Shown: positions 42,112 to 58,617, counted from the first letter of the stretch. The stretch is DNA of 64,000 nucleotides from Nonomuraea sp. SYSU D8015 (GCF_008065375.1 NZ_VJYI01000001.1:1394880-1458879), one strand, 5' to 3'. Made by a program: numbers and translations. Notes: a model not told the origin generated them from the letters alone.

Positions 42112-42127
42112 GGGAAAGCGCTTCCCC
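42112..42127. promoter_or_regulatory. GCGC-core LacI-type operator before the exo-lyase gene
   Basis: GGGAAAGCGCTTCCCC is palindromic in 14 of its 16 positions and is of the GGAAAGCGCTTCC type bound by LacI-family regulators. It lies 55 bp upstream of the lyase start. Its core differs from the AACGTT rhamnose-type sites. Confidence 0.55.
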
Positions 42128-42181
42128 GAGAGGCGTGCCATCCCATCGATCACCCCCTTCCCCTACGGAGGTGCACCCTCG

Positions 42182-44878
42182 ATGTCCGAGATCTCCAGAA
42201 GAGACGCACTGAAGGGCATGGCCGTCGCCGGCGCGGCCGTGCCGCTGGCCTCGATGCTGGACTCGCCCGCCCTGGCGGCCCTGGCCATCCCCGACGTCAC
42301 CCTGAACTGGCTGGAGGGCAAGCCCGCCGAGGCCCCCGGCACCACCTGGGGCGTCCCCTGGCCCAAGGGCGCGGTGCCCAAGGAGCAGCAGTTCGCCCTG
42401 GCCGCCGCCGACGGCACCGCCGTGCCCGTGCAGACGTGGCCGCTGGCGTACTGGCCGGACGGCACGCTCAAGTGGACGGCCCACGCCACCACGCCGGACG
42501 TGCCGAGAACGGAGACGTACACGCTGCGCCCCGGCACCGCCGCCGCCCCTGCCAAGCCGGTCACGGTCGACGACAAGAAGCAGTACGTCGACGTGGACAC
42601 GGGCGTGATCCACGTGCGCGTACGCAAGGACGGCACCGAGCTGATCTCCCAGATCTGGCGTGGCGAGACCGAGATCGCCCGCAAGGGCCAGCTCGTCAGC
42701 CTCCGGCAGGGCAAGATCGACGACGGCGACGACCGCACCACGGAGGTGGACCCCTACCTCAGCGACATCGCCAAGGTCGAGGTCGAGCAGGCCGGCCCGG
42801 TCCGCGCGGTGGTCAGGATCGAGGGCCGCCACACCTCCAAGAAGGGCAAGTCCTGGCTGCCCTTCACGATCCGCCTCTACTTCTACGCCGGCGCGGAGAG
42901 CGTGCGCATGACGCACACGTTCGTGTTCGACCGCGACGGCCAGCACGACTTCATCGCCGGCCTCGGCGTGCGCTTCCGCGTCCCGATGCGCGACGAGGCG
43001 TACAACCGGCACATCCGGTTCGTCGGCGACGGGCACGGCATGCTCGCCGAGGCCGTCAAGGGCATCACGGGCCTGCGCCGCGACCCGGGCGCGGCCGTGC
43101 GCAAGGCGCAGGTCGCCGGGCAGCGGCTGCCGGACATCGCCACCTGGGACACCCGCGTGAGCAGCCGGATCCACCTCATCCCCGACTGGGGCGACTACAC
43201 CCTCTCCCAGCTGTCCTCCGAGGGCTTCACGCTGAAGAAGCGCACCAAGAAGGGCTACGGCTGGGTCCCCGTCGACCAGGGCAGGCGGGCCTCGGGATTC
43301 GGCTACGTGGGCGGCGTGGGCGGCGGCCTCGCCTTCGGCATGCGCGACTTCTGGCAGCGCCACCCCACCCAGCTCGACATCCGCGGCGCCGCCTCCGAGG
43401 AGGCCGAGGTCACGGTCTGGATGTGGTCGCCCGAGGCCGGCCCGATGGACACCCGCTTCTATCACGACGGGCTCGGCCAGGACACCTACCCGGAGCAGCT
43501 CGAGGGCCTCAACATCACCTACGAGGACTACGAGCCCGGCTTCGGCACGCCGCTCGGCATCGCGCGGACGACCGAGCTGACGTTCTGGGCCCTGGCCGCC
43601 ACCCCCGACGCGGCCAGGCTCGGGGCGATGGCCGACGCCGTGCGCACGCCGCCGCTGATCGTCGCCCCGCCCGCGCACCTGGCCGCCGCCAAGGTGTTCG
43701 GCGGCCTGTTCAGCCCGGTCGACCGCTCCACGCCGGAGAAGAAGACGATCGAGGACCGGCTCGACTTCCTCTTCGACTACTACAGGAAGCAGGTCGAGCA
43801 GCGTCACTGGTACGGGTTCTGGGACTACGGCGACATCATGCACACGTTCGACGAGGACCGGCACGTGTGGCGCTACGACGTCGGCGGCTACGCCTGGGAC
43901 AACTCCGAGCTCTCGCCGGACCTGTGGCTCTGGTACGCCTACCTGCGCTCGGGCCGGGCCGACGTCTTCCGCTTCGCCGAGGCCATGACCCGCCACACCG
44001 GCGAGGTGGACGTCTACCACCTGGGCCCGTGGGCCGGGCTCGGCACCCGGCACAACGTCCAGCACTGGGGGTGCAGCGCCAAGCAGCAGCGCATCTCGAC
44101 CGCCGTCTACCGGCGCATCTTCTACTTCCTGACCGCCGACGAGCGCACCGGCGACCTGATGCGGGCGCTGGTCGGCTCCGACAAGACGTTCATGGCGCTC
44201 GACCCGCTCCGCAAGATCCGCACGGCGCCGTACGAGCCGAACCCGGAGGCCCTGGCCATCGGGCTGGGCACCGACTGGAGCGGCCTGGCCGCCGCCTGGC
44301 TCACCGAGTGGGAGCGCGGCGGCGACCCGATCGCCGAGAAGAAGCTCAAGGCCACGATGCGGACCATCGCCGCGATGCCCAACGGCTTCGTCACGGGCGA
44401 GGGCCTCTACAACATCAACACCGGCGAGTTCGCCCCGGCCGAGAAGAAGGTGTCGGTGTCCCACCTGTCGGCCATGTTCGGGCAGGTCGAGATCTGCGCC
44501 GAGCTGATCGACCTGGTGGACATGCCGGACTTCGAGAAGGCGTGGCTGCAGTACTGCCGGCTGTTCAACGCCACCAGGGCCGAGCAGGCCGCCGAGACCG
44601 GCGCCCACTTCGGCAACCTGATCCTCCGGCAGGGGCACTCCCGGCTGACGGCGTACGCGGCGGTCCGGCTCAAGCGCGACGACCTCGCCGCCCGGGCCTG
44701 GAGGGAGTTCGCGACCGGCGACGGGTACGCCCCGAACCTGCCGTGGAAGTCCGAGAAGGTCACCACCACGCTCAACCCGACCGACGAGGCGGCCTGGGTC
44801 TCCACCAACACCACCGCCCTGTACGGCCTGGCCGCCATCCAGAACCTGGCCCTGGCGGGCGACAAGCTCGCCCCATGA
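42182..44878 (+). CDS. Exported exo-rhamnogalacturonan lyase (PL26/YetA-like)
   Basis: 898 aa. A Tat-type signal (ISRRDALKGMAVAGAAVPLA) leads to an N-terminal RIFT-barrel-like domain with TWGVPWPKGAVPK and PLAYWPDGTLKWTAHA, a pattern shared with Bacillus YetA and fungal PcRGLX exo-lyases. A central catalytic region (about 230-520) and a long alpha-helical toroid (RHWYGFWDYGDIMHTFDEDRHVWRYDVGGYAWDNSE) follow. It would release unsaturated galacturonyl-rhamnose units from rhamnogalacturonan I outside the cell, which fits the rhamnose and galactose genes around it. ATG 42182 follows GGAGG by about 13 nt. Assignment is by motif similarity from memory. Confidence 0.85.
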   Translation: MSEISRRDALKGMAVAGAAVPLASMLDSPALAALAIPDVTLNWLEGKPAEAPGTTWGVPWPKGAVPKEQQFALAAADGTAVPVQTWPLAYWPDGTLKWTAHATTPDVPRTETYTLRPGTAAAPAKPVTVDDKKQYVDVDTGVIHVRVRKDGTELISQIWRGETEIARKGQLVSLRQGKIDDGDDRTTEVDPYLSDIAKVEVEQAGPVRAVVRIEGRHTSKKGKSWLPFTIRLYFYAGAESVRMTHTFVFDRDGQHDFIAGLGVRFRVPMRDEAYNRHIRFVGDGHGMLAEAVKGITGLRRDPGAAVRKAQVAGQRLPDIATWDTRVSSRIHLIPDWGDYTLSQLSSEGFTLKKRTKKGYGWVPVDQGRRASGFGYVGGVGGGLAFGMRDFWQRHPTQLDIRGAASEEAEVTVWMWSPEAGPMDTRFYHDGLGQDTYPEQLEGLNITYEDYEPGFGTPLGIARTTELTFWALAATPDAARLGAMADAVRTPPLIVAPPAHLAAAKVFGGLFSPVDRSTPEKKTIEDRLDFLFDYYRKQVEQRHWYGFWDYGDIMHTFDEDRHVWRYDVGGYAWDNSELSPDLWLWYAYLRSGRADVFRFAEAMTRHTGEVDVYHLGPWAGLGTRHNVQHWGCSAKQQRISTAVYRRIFYFLTADERTGDLMRALVGSDKTFMALDPLRKIRTAPYEPNPEALAIGLGTDWSGLAAAWLTEWERGGDPIAEKKLKATMRTIAAMPNGFVTGEGLYNINTGEFAPAEKKVSVSHLSAMFGQVEICAELIDLVDMPDFEKAWLQYCRLFNATRAEQAAETGAHFGNLILRQGHSRLTAYAAVRLKRDDLAARAWREFATGDGYAPNLPWKSEKVTTTLNPTDEAAWVSTNTTALYGLAAIQNLALAGDKLAP

Positions 44879-44960
44879 ACCCCCGCGCGCCGCCCCCTGC
44901 CCCCCGCGGCGGGCGGCGCGCGGCTCACCCACGGCGGCGCCCGGACAGCGGGGCGGTGAT

Positions 44961-45072
44961 TAAAACGTGTCATCCTCGACGCGCGGTCCGCATCGCGGCA
45001 GGAAGTCGGCGGCGCATTGACAGCGAGCACCAGGAATCATAGTTTCCTGCACGACGGATTAAAACGTTTTGA
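44961..45072. promoter_or_regulatory. Rhamnose-type operator pair in the promoter region of rhaM-rhaI-rhaD
   Basis: TAAAACGTGT at 44961-44970 and TTAAAACGTTTTGA at 45059-45072 (13 of 14 positions protein-site-like, nearly perfect palindrome) lie 98 bp apart. The second overlaps the region just before the mutarotase ribosome binding site, so bound repressor would block initiation. The spacing allows looping. Confidence 0.65.
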
Positions 45073-45083
45073 AGGGAGTGCCA

Positions 45084-45401
45084 GTGCAACGCGTCTGCTT
45101 CCTGCTGAAAGTCCGCCCAGAGCGGCTGGCGGAGTACCGCGAACGCCACCGGGACGTCTGGCCGGAGATGCGAGAGGCGCTGTCGCGCACCGGCTGGCAC
45201 AACTACTCGCTCTTCCTCAGGGACGACGGCCTGCTCGTGGGCTACCTGGAGACCGAGGACTTCGAGGCCGCCAGGAAGGCCATGGCCGAGACCGAGGTCA
45301 ACGCCCGCTGGCAGGCCGAGATGGCGCCGTTCTTCGAGGATCTCGACGGCCGGCCCGACGAGGGCATGGCACCGCTGACCGAAGTGTTCCACCTGGATTG
45401 A
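45084..45401 (+). CDS. rhaM: L-rhamnose mutarotase
   Basis: 105 aa, the usual length. It interconverts alpha- and beta-L-rhamnopyranose so that the isomerase receives its preferred anomer. The sequence FLLKVRPERLAEYRERHRDVWPEM, GWHNYSLFLRDDGLLVGYLE and MAPFFEDL is the family pattern, with the catalytic His in YRERH. The GTG at 45084 has AAGGGAG 5 nt upstream. Two earlier possible starts are too close to the operator. First gene of the rhaM-rhaI-rhaD operon. Confidence 0.93.
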   Translation: MQRVCFLLKVRPERLAEYRERHRDVWPEMREALSRTGWHNYSLFLRDDGLLVGYLETEDFEAARKAMAETEVNARWQAEMAPFFEDLDGRPDEGMAPLTEVFHLD

Positions 45402-45411
45402 TCGGGGAGTC

Positions 45412-46569
45412 ATGACTGATATCAAGGCCGCGCTACGCGCACAGCACATCGAGACGCCGTCCTGGGCCTACGGCAACAGCGGCACCCGGTTCAAGGTGTT
45501 CGCCCAGCAGGGCGTGCCGCGCGACCCGTACGAGAAGCTCGCCGACGCCGCCCAGGTGCACGCCTACACGGGCGTGGCGCCCACGGTCGCCCTGCACATC
45601 CCGTGGGACAAGGTGGACGACTACGCCGACCTGGCCCGGCACGCCCGCGACCTGGGCGTCGGCATCGGGGCGATCAACTCCAACGTCTTCCAGGACGACG
45701 ACTACAAGCTGGGCAGCGTCACCAACCCGTCCGCGCGGGTGCGCCGCAAGGCCGCCGACCACCTGCTCGAGTGCGTGGACATCATGGACGCCACCGGCTC
45801 CGACACGCTGAAGCTGTGGTTCTCCGACGGCATCAACTACCCGGGCCAGGACGACATCAGGGCCCGCCAGGACCGGCTGGCCGAGTCGCTGGCCGAGGTG
45901 TACGAGCGCCTCGGCGAGGGGCAGCGGTTCCTGCTGGAGTACAAGCTGTTCGAGCCCGCCTTCTACGCCACCGACGTGCCCGACTGGGGCACCGCGTACG
46001 CCCACTGCGTCAAGCTCGGCCCCAAGGCGCAGGTCGTCGTGGACACCGGCCACCACGCGCCGGGCACCAACATCGAGTTCATCGTGGCGTTCCTGCTGCG
46101 TGAGGGCAAGCTCGGCGGGTTCGACTTCAACTCGCGCTTCTACGCCGACGACGATCTCATGGTGGGGGCGGCGGACCCGTTCCAGCTGTTCCGGATCATG
46201 TTCGAGGTGGTACGCGGCGGCGGGTTCGACCCCGCGGCGAATGTGGCCTTCATGCTCGACCAGTGCCACAACATCGAGCCCAAGATCCCGGGCCAGATCC
46301 GCTCGGTCATGAACGTCCAGGAGGCCACCGCCAAGGCCCTCCTGGTCGACCGTGAGGCGCTGGCGGCAGCGCAGGCCGAGGGCGACGTGCTCGGGGCGAA
46401 CGCCGTCTTCATGGACGCCTACAACACCGACGTGCGGCCGCTGCTCGCCGAGCTGCGGGAGGAGATGGGCCTGGCGCCCGACCCGATGACCGCCTACGCC
46501 AAGTCCGGATATTTCGAGAAGATCGCCGCCGAGCGCGTCGGCGGCCAGCAGGCCGGCTGGGGGGCCTGA
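45412..46569 (+). CDS. rhaI: L-rhamnose isomerase
   Basis: 385 aa metal-dependent sugar isomerase of the Pseudomonas stutzeri/actinobacterial type, converting L-rhamnose to L-rhamnulose. Family signatures include TRFKVFAQQGVPRDPYEKLADAAQVH, LHIPWDKVDDY, metal-site regions LLEYKLFEPAFYATDVPDWG, VVDTGHHAPGTNIEFIVA and GGFDFNSRFYADDDLMVG, and ALMLDQCHNIEPKI-like VAFMLDQCHNIEPKI. It starts 10 bp after the mutarotase stop with GGGGAG before the ATG. Product feeds rhamnulokinase, encoded on the opposite strand at 36-37 kb. Confidence 0.94.
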   Translation: MTDIKAALRAQHIETPSWAYGNSGTRFKVFAQQGVPRDPYEKLADAAQVHAYTGVAPTVALHIPWDKVDDYADLARHARDLGVGIGAINSNVFQDDDYKLGSVTNPSARVRRKAADHLLECVDIMDATGSDTLKLWFSDGINYPGQDDIRARQDRLAESLAEVYERLGEGQRFLLEYKLFEPAFYATDVPDWGTAYAHCVKLGPKAQVVVDTGHHAPGTNIEFIVAFLLREGKLGGFDFNSRFYADDDLMVGAADPFQLFRIMFEVVRGGGFDPAANVAFMLDQCHNIEPKIPGQIRSVMNVQEATAKALLVDREALAAAQAEGDVLGANAVFMDAYNTDVRPLLAELREEMGLAPDPMTAYAKSGYFEKIAAERVGGQQAGWGA

Positions 46570-46574
46570 AAACC

Positions 46575-48614
46575 ATGGATGTCATCAACCAACTGCTGGA
46601 ACGCTCGCACCGCCTGGGAGCCGACCCGCGCAACACCAACTTCGCCGGCGGCAACACCTCCGCCAAGGGCACCGCGCCCGACCCGGTGACCGGCGAGGAC
46701 GTCGAGCTGCTCTGGGTCAAGGGCTCCGGTGGCGACCTGGGCACGCTGAAGGAGTCCGGGCTGGCCGTGCTCCGCCTGGACCGGCTGCGGGCGCTCAAGG
46801 GCGTCTACCCGGGCGTCGAGCGCGAGGACGAGATGGTCGCCGCGTTCGACTACTGCCTGCACGGCAAGGGCGGGGCCGCGCCGTCGATCGACACGGCCAT
46901 GCACGGCCTCGTCGAGGCGGGCCACGTCGACCACCTGCACCCCGACGCGGGCATCGCGATCGCCACCGCCGCCGACGGCGAGGAGCTGACCCGGCGCGTC
47001 TTCGGCGACCGGGTGGTGTGGGTGCCGTGGCGGCGCCCCGGATTCCAGCTCGGCCTCGACATCGCCGCGATCAAGGACGCCAACCCGCAGGCGATCGGCT
47101 GCATCCTCGGCGGCCACGGCATCACCGCCTGGGGCGCCACGTCCGAGGAGTGCGAGTCCCGCTCACTGGAGATCATCCGCACCGCGGAGGCGTACCTGGC
47201 CGAGCATGGCCGCCCTGACCCGTTCGGCTCGGTGATCTACCAGACGCCGCCCGAGGCCGAGCGCCACGAGCGCGCGGCCGCGCTGTTCCCCGTCATCCGC
47301 GGGCTGGCCTCCACCGACGTGCGCACGGTCGGCCACTACACCGACACCCCCGAGGTGCTGGACTTCGTCTCCCGCTCCGAGCACCCGAGGCTGGCCACGC
47401 TGGGCACGTCCTGCCCCGACCACTTCCTGCGGACCAAGGTGGCGCCGCTGGTGCTGGACCTGCCGCCGGACGCGCCGCTGGAGCAGGCGGTCGAGCGGCT
47501 GCGCGAGCTGCACGCCGCCTACCGCGAGGAGTACACCGCCTACTACAACCGGCACGCCACCCCCGACTCGCCGCCGATGCGCGGCGCGGACCCGGCGATC
47601 GTGCTGGTGCCGGGTGTCGGCATGTTCTCCTTCGGCAAGGACAAGCAGACCGCGCGCGTGGCCGGCGAGTTCTACGTCAACGCCATCAACGTGATGCGCG
47701 GCGCCGAGTCCGTCTCCACGTACGCGCCCATCCCCGAGTCGGAGAAGTTCCGCATCGAGTACTGGGAGCTGGAGGAGGCCAAGCTCCGCCGCATGCCCAA
47801 GCCCAAGCCGCTGGCCACGCGCGTCGCGCTGATCACCGGCGGCGGCTCGGGCATCGGGGCGGCCACCGCCCGCCGCCTGGCCGCCGAGGGCGCCTGCGTG
47901 GTGATCGCCGACCGCGACCTCGGCGCGGCCGAGAAGGTCGCGGCCGAGATCGGCGCGAACGCCTACCGCGTCTCCGACGCGGCCGTGGCCGTCGGCGTGG
48001 ACGTCACCTCGGAGGAGCAGGTCGCCGCCGCCGTACGGGCCGCCGTGCTGGCCTTCGGCGGCGTGGACCTGGTCGTCAACAACGCCGGCCTGTCGCTGTC
48101 GCGGGCGCTGCTGGAGACCACCCTCGCCGACTGGGATCTCCAGCACGACGTCATGGCGCGCGGCTCGTTCCTGGTCTCGCGGGAGACCGCCCGCGTGATG
48201 ATCGACCAGAACATGGGCGGCGACATCGTCTACATCTCCTCCAAGAACGCCGTCTTCGCCGGCCCGAACAACGTCGCCTACGGCGCGGCCAAGGCCGACC
48301 AGGCCCACCAGGTCCGCCTGCTGGCGGCCGAGCTGGGCGCCCACGGCATCCGCGTCAACGGCATCAACCCCGACGGCGTGGTACGAGGCTCCGGCATCTT
48401 CGCCTCCGGCTGGGGCGCCAACCGCGCCGCGGTCTACGGGGTCGAGGAGGAGAGGCTCGGCGAGTTCTACGCGCAGCGCACCCTGCTCAAGCGCGAGGTG
48501 CTGCCCGAGCACGTGGCCGCCGCGGTCTTCGCCCTGACCGGTGACGACCTCACCCACACCACCGGCCTGCACGTCCCGGTGGACGCGGGCGTGGCCGCGG
48601 CCTTCCTCCGCTAG
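46575..48614 (+). CDS. rhaD: Bifunctional L-rhamnulose-1-phosphate aldolase / short-chain lactaldehyde dehydrogenase
   Basis: 679 aa. The N-terminal class II aldolase domain (about 1-400) has NFAGGNTSAKG, VKGSGGDLG and the zinc histidines HVDHLHPD, and should split rhamnulose-1-phosphate to dihydroxyacetone phosphate and L-lactaldehyde. The C-terminal SDR domain (about 415-679) has GGGSGIGAATARRLA for NAD binding and the catalytic YGAAK after VYISSKN, and is thought to oxidise L-lactaldehyde to L-lactate. This fusion (RhaD/RhaE) is common in actinobacteria and Bacillus. It starts 5 bp after rhaI and ends the operon before a strong hairpin. Confidence 0.93.
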   Translation: MDVINQLLERSHRLGADPRNTNFAGGNTSAKGTAPDPVTGEDVELLWVKGSGGDLGTLKESGLAVLRLDRLRALKGVYPGVEREDEMVAAFDYCLHGKGGAAPSIDTAMHGLVEAGHVDHLHPDAGIAIATAADGEELTRRVFGDRVVWVPWRRPGFQLGLDIAAIKDANPQAIGCILGGHGITAWGATSEECESRSLEIIRTAEAYLAEHGRPDPFGSVIYQTPPEAERHERAAALFPVIRGLASTDVRTVGHYTDTPEVLDFVSRSEHPRLATLGTSCPDHFLRTKVAPLVLDLPPDAPLEQAVERLRELHAAYREEYTAYYNRHATPDSPPMRGADPAIVLVPGVGMFSFGKDKQTARVAGEFYVNAINVMRGAESVSTYAPIPESEKFRIEYWELEEAKLRRMPKPKPLATRVALITGGGSGIGAATARRLAAEGACVVIADRDLGAAEKVAAEIGANAYRVSDAAVAVGVDVTSEEQVAAAVRAAVLAFGGVDLVVNNAGLSLSRALLETTLADWDLQHDVMARGSFLVSRETARVMIDQNMGGDIVYISSKNAVFAGPNNVAYGAAKADQAHQVRLLAAELGAHGIRVNGINPDGVVRGSGIFASGWGANRAAVYGVEEERLGEFYAQRTLLKREVLPEHVAAAVFALTGDDLTHTTGLHVPVDAGVAAAFLR

Positions 48615-48615
48615 G

Positions 48616-48679
48616 CCGTTCTCCGCACGACCGCTGCTCCGTGACCCGCCGTCGCCGGAGCGGCACGTGCGGAGAACGG
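48616..48679. terminator. Bidirectional terminator between rhaD and a convergent membrane protein gene
   Basis: CCGTTCTCCGCACG (48616-48629) and CGTGCGGAGAACGG (48666-48679) form a perfect 14-bp stem. The 36-nt interior contains a second stem (GCTCCG/CGGAGC). It fills the whole gap between the two stop codons, so it probably serves both strands. Confidence 0.75.
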
Positions 48680-48681
48680 AG

Positions 48682-49218
48682 CTATGAGTAGGCCGCCACC
48701 ATCCCGACCAGCATTCCCATGAAGCCGGCCGTCGTGACCAGGGCACCTCCGATCACGGCGGCCCGTCGGGCCCTGCGCGACGCGCCCGCCCAATACATGA
48801 TCACGTAGGGCAGGAACCCCAGCCCGCCGACGCCCAGCGCCGGCAGCGCCAGCGCGGCCAGAACGCCCCTGGTCCCCGCCGGGGCCGCGCGATCGCCCTC
48901 CGGCGTGAGCTGCGCCCGCGTCACGTCCCCCGCCTCGGAGTCCGGCGAGGCGTCCACCGTCACGGGAGCGCCGCCGGAGTCCGGCGTGAAGACCCCGTCG
49001 CAGTCGTAGCGACCCTGCCCCAGCGACTCGCACGAGACCACCCGCAACGTCCCCGGCGTCCCGATCCGCCCGGTCGCGAGATCGAGGTCCTCGACCGCGA
49101 ACACCATCGGCAGCACGCACACGCCCAGCCAGAGCACCACGAGCACGACGCGCCCCATGCGCCCCGGGCCCCTCCCTACAGGTGTGACGAACTGCACATC
49201 GGGCAAGAAATCGCTCAT
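48682..49218 (-). CDS. Small multi-pass membrane protein of unknown function
   Basis: 178 aa. One membrane segment near the N-terminus (VVLVVLWLGVCVLPMVFAV) is followed by an extracytoplasmic loop with two Cys (SCESLGQGRYDCDGVF, resembling the extracellular part of DUF3592-like proteins). Two more segments lie at the C-terminus (VLAALALPALGVGGLGFLPYVIMYW and VIGGALVTTAGFMGMLVGMV). Start ATG 49218 has no clear ribosome binding site. It is divergent from argC and shares its upstream region. I recognise no named family. Confidence 0.75.
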   Translation of the reverse strand: MSDFLPDVQFVTPVGRGPGRMGRVVLVVLWLGVCVLPMVFAVEDLDLATGRIGTPGTLRVVSCESLGQGRYDCDGVFTPDSGGAPVTVDASPDSEAGDVTRAQLTPEGDRAAPAGTRGVLAALALPALGVGGLGFLPYVIMYWAGASRRARRAAVIGGALVTTAGFMGMLVGMVAAYS

Positions 49219-49246
49219 ATGTCCATCTTGGTGTACGCCGCTTGGG

Positions 49247-49268
49247 GTTCACCTGGAGGTCACTGGAA
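49247..49268 (+). promoter_or_regulatory. PHO-box-like direct repeat upstream of argC
   Basis: GTTCACCTGGA (49247-49257) and GGTCACTGGAA (49258-49268) are two adjacent 11-nt units very similar to those before the sulfotransferase gene. No well-placed -10 follows at the same spacing as there. Function before the arginine operon is uncertain. Confidence 0.35.
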
Positions 49269-49277
49269 CACCCGGCT

Positions 49278-50443
<1,166 letters not shown>

Positions 50444-50447
<4 letters not shown>

Positions 50448-50515
50448 GCGAGCGTAGCGAGCGAACAATCAGATACAGCAGCTTGCTCACGCGACCGACG
50501 AAGGAGGTCGCGTGA
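50444..50515 (+). CDS. Translational-relay mini-ORF B between argC and argJ (23 aa, SERSER type)
   Basis: GTG at 50444, 23 codons starting [15 protein letters not shown] and ending RPTKEVA, TGA at 50513-50515 overlapping the argJ GTG at 50512. It again encodes its successor's Shine-Dalgarno (AAGGAGGTC). Its first bases, GAGCGAGCGTAGCGAGCGA, are a near-palindrome. I recall similar SERSER-type starts in many actinobacterial gene predictions, which would make this a copy of a dispersed element. Unit B is 68 bp downstream of unit A. Confidence 0.55.
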
Positions 50516-51663
50516 GCGTGACAGCGCCACTTGGTTTCAGAGCCGCGGGCGTCGCCGCCGGGATCAAATCCGGCGGCGCCCGCGACCTGGCCCTCGTCGT
50601 CAACGACGGGCCCAGCCGCGCCGCCGCCGGCGTCTTCACCGCCAACCGCGTCAAGGCCGCCCCGGTGCTGTGGTCGCAGCAGGTCCTGGCGGGCGGCCGG
50701 CTGCGAGCCGTGGTGCTCAACTCCGGCGGCGCCAACGCCTGCACCGGCCCCGAGGGTTTCCAGGACACCCACGCCACCGCCGAGAAGGTCGCCGACGTCC
50801 TCGAGGACTCGGCGGGCGAGGTCGCGGTCTGCTCGACCGGCCTGATCGGCGAGCGGCTGCCGATGGACGAGCTGCTGTCCGGCGTCGAGACCGCCGCCGG
50901 CCAGCTCTCCCGCGACGGCGGCCTGGCCGCGGCCGACGCCATCCGCACCACCGACACCGTCTCCAAGATCTCCTTCCGGCGCGGCGACGGCTACATGGTG
51001 GGCGGGATGGCCAAGGGCGCCGGCATGCTCGCCCCGGCCCTGGCCACCATGCTCTGCGTGATCACCACGGACGCCGACGTGAGCAGCGAGGAGCTCGACG
51101 CGGTCCTCCGCAAGGCGACGGCCAGGACGTTCGACCGGCTCGACACCGACGGCTGCATGTCCACCAACGACACCGTGCTTCTGCTGGCCAGCGGGGCCTC
51201 CGGGGTCAAGCCGGACCCGGCGGAGTTCGAGCGGAAGGTCATCGAGGTCTGCGCCGACCTGGCCAGGCAGCTCCTGGTGGACGCCGAGGGCGCCACCAAG
51301 GCCATCGCCATCGAGGTCGTCGGCGCCGCGTCCGAGGACGACGCGGTCAAGGTCGGCCGCTCGGTCGCCCGGTCCAACCTGCTCAAGTGCGCGATCCACG
51401 GCGAGGACCCCAACTGGGGCCGCGTCCTGGCCGCGGTCGGCACCACCGACGCCGTCTTCGAGCCCGACCGGCTCAACGTGGCGATCAACGGCATCTGGAT
51501 CTGCCGCGGCGGCGCGGTCGGCGACGACCGCTCCAAGGTCGACATGCGCCCCAGGGACGTGACGATCACCGTCGACCTGTCGGCGGGGCCGCACACCGCG
51601 ACCGTCCACACCACGGACCTGACGGCCGACTACGTCCACGAGAACTCGGCGTACAGCACATGA
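50512..51663 (+). CDS. argJ: Bifunctional glutamate N-acetyltransferase / amino-acid acetyltransferase
   Basis: 383 aa. It transfers acetyl from N-acetylornithine to glutamate, closing the acetyl cycle. The autocleavage site is in [21 protein letters not shown], where the Thr of ATM becomes the nucleophile of the beta chain. Also [19 protein letters not shown] [15 protein letters not shown] and [12 protein letters not shown] near the end. GTG 50512 overlaps the stop of mini-ORF B and uses AAGGAGG 6-7 nt upstream. Its own stop overlaps argB (ATGA). Confidence 0.96.
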   Translation: MSVTAPLGFRAAGVAAGIKSGGARDLALVVNDGPSRAAAGVFTANRVKAAPVLWSQQVLAGGRLRAVVLNSGGANACTGPEGFQDTHATAEKVADVLEDSAGEVAVCSTGLIGERLPMDELLSGVETAAGQLSRDGGLAAADAIRTTDTVSKISFRRGDGYMVGGMAKGAGMLAPALATMLCVITTDADVSSEELDAVLRKATARTFDRLDTDGCMSTNDTVLLLASGASGVKPDPAEFERKVIEVCADLARQLLVDAEGATKAIAIEVVGAASEDDAVKVGRSVARSNLLKCAIHGEDPNWGRVLAAVGTTDAVFEPDRLNVAINGIWICRGGAVGDDRSKVDMRPRDVTITVDLSAGPHTATVHTTDLTADYVHENSAYST

Positions 51664-52531
51664 GGCTCACCACCGCGCAGACCAAGGCCGCGGCCCTGAT
51701 CGAGGCGCTGCCCTGGCTGACCCGCTTCCACGGCGCGACCGTCGTCATCAAGTACGGCGGCAACGCCATGACCGACGAGGCGCTCAAGGAGGGCTTCGCC
51801 GAGGACGTCGTCTTCCTGCACCACGCCGGCCTGCGCCCGGTGGTCGTGCACGGCGGCGGGCCGCAGATCAGCCGCGCGCTGGAACTGCACGGCATCGAGT
51901 CCACCTTCACCGCCGGCCTGCGGGTCACCACGCCCGAGGCCATGCAGGTCGTCAGGATGGTCCTGGTCGGCCAGGTCAACCGCGACATCGTCGGCCTGGT
52001 CAACCGGCACGGCCCGTTCGCGGTCGGCATGTCCGGCGAGGACGCCCACCTGTTCACCGCGGTGCGCAAGCACGCCGTCGTGGACGGCGAGCCGGTGGAC
52101 ATCGGCCAGGTCGGCGAGATCATCAAGGTCGACGCCGGCGCCGTGAAGGCCCTGATCGACGACGGCCGCATCCCCGTGGTCTCCAGCGTCGCCAGGGGAG
52201 ACGACGGTGAAATCTACAATGTAAATGCCGACACCGCGGCCGCCGCGCTGGCCGTGGCGCTCCAGGCGCAGAAGCTGATCGTCCTCACCGACGTCGAGGG
52301 CCTGTACGCCAACTGGCCCGACGACACCGACGTGATCGACGAGCTCACCGCCGACGAGCTGGAGACGCTGATGCCCACGCTGTCCAGCGGCATGGTCCCC
52401 AAGATGGAGGCGTGCCTGACGGCGGTGCAGGGCGGGGTGCCCCAGGCCCACGTGCTCGACGGACGCGTCCCGCACTCCCTCCTGCTGGAGCTGTTCACCA
52501 ATGAAGGAATCGGAACGATGGTGATGCCCTG

Positions 52532-52532
<1 letters not shown>
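51660..52532 (+). CDS. argB: Acetylglutamate kinase
   Basis: 290 aa. It phosphorylates N-acetylglutamate and is usually the arginine-inhibited control enzyme. [13 protein letters not shown], the substrate-binding [38 protein letters not shown] [14 protein letters not shown] and [13 protein letters not shown] [17 protein letters not shown] are all typical. An N-terminal helix ([17 protein letters not shown]), associated with hexameric arginine-sensitive enzymes, is present. ATG overlaps the argJ stop, and its own TGA overlaps the argD ATG (TGATG). Confidence 0.96.
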
Positions 52533-55211
<2,679 letters not shown>

Positions 55212-55235
55212 GACTTCGACATTGGAGAAAGTGCA

Positions 55236-58617
<3,382 letters not shown>

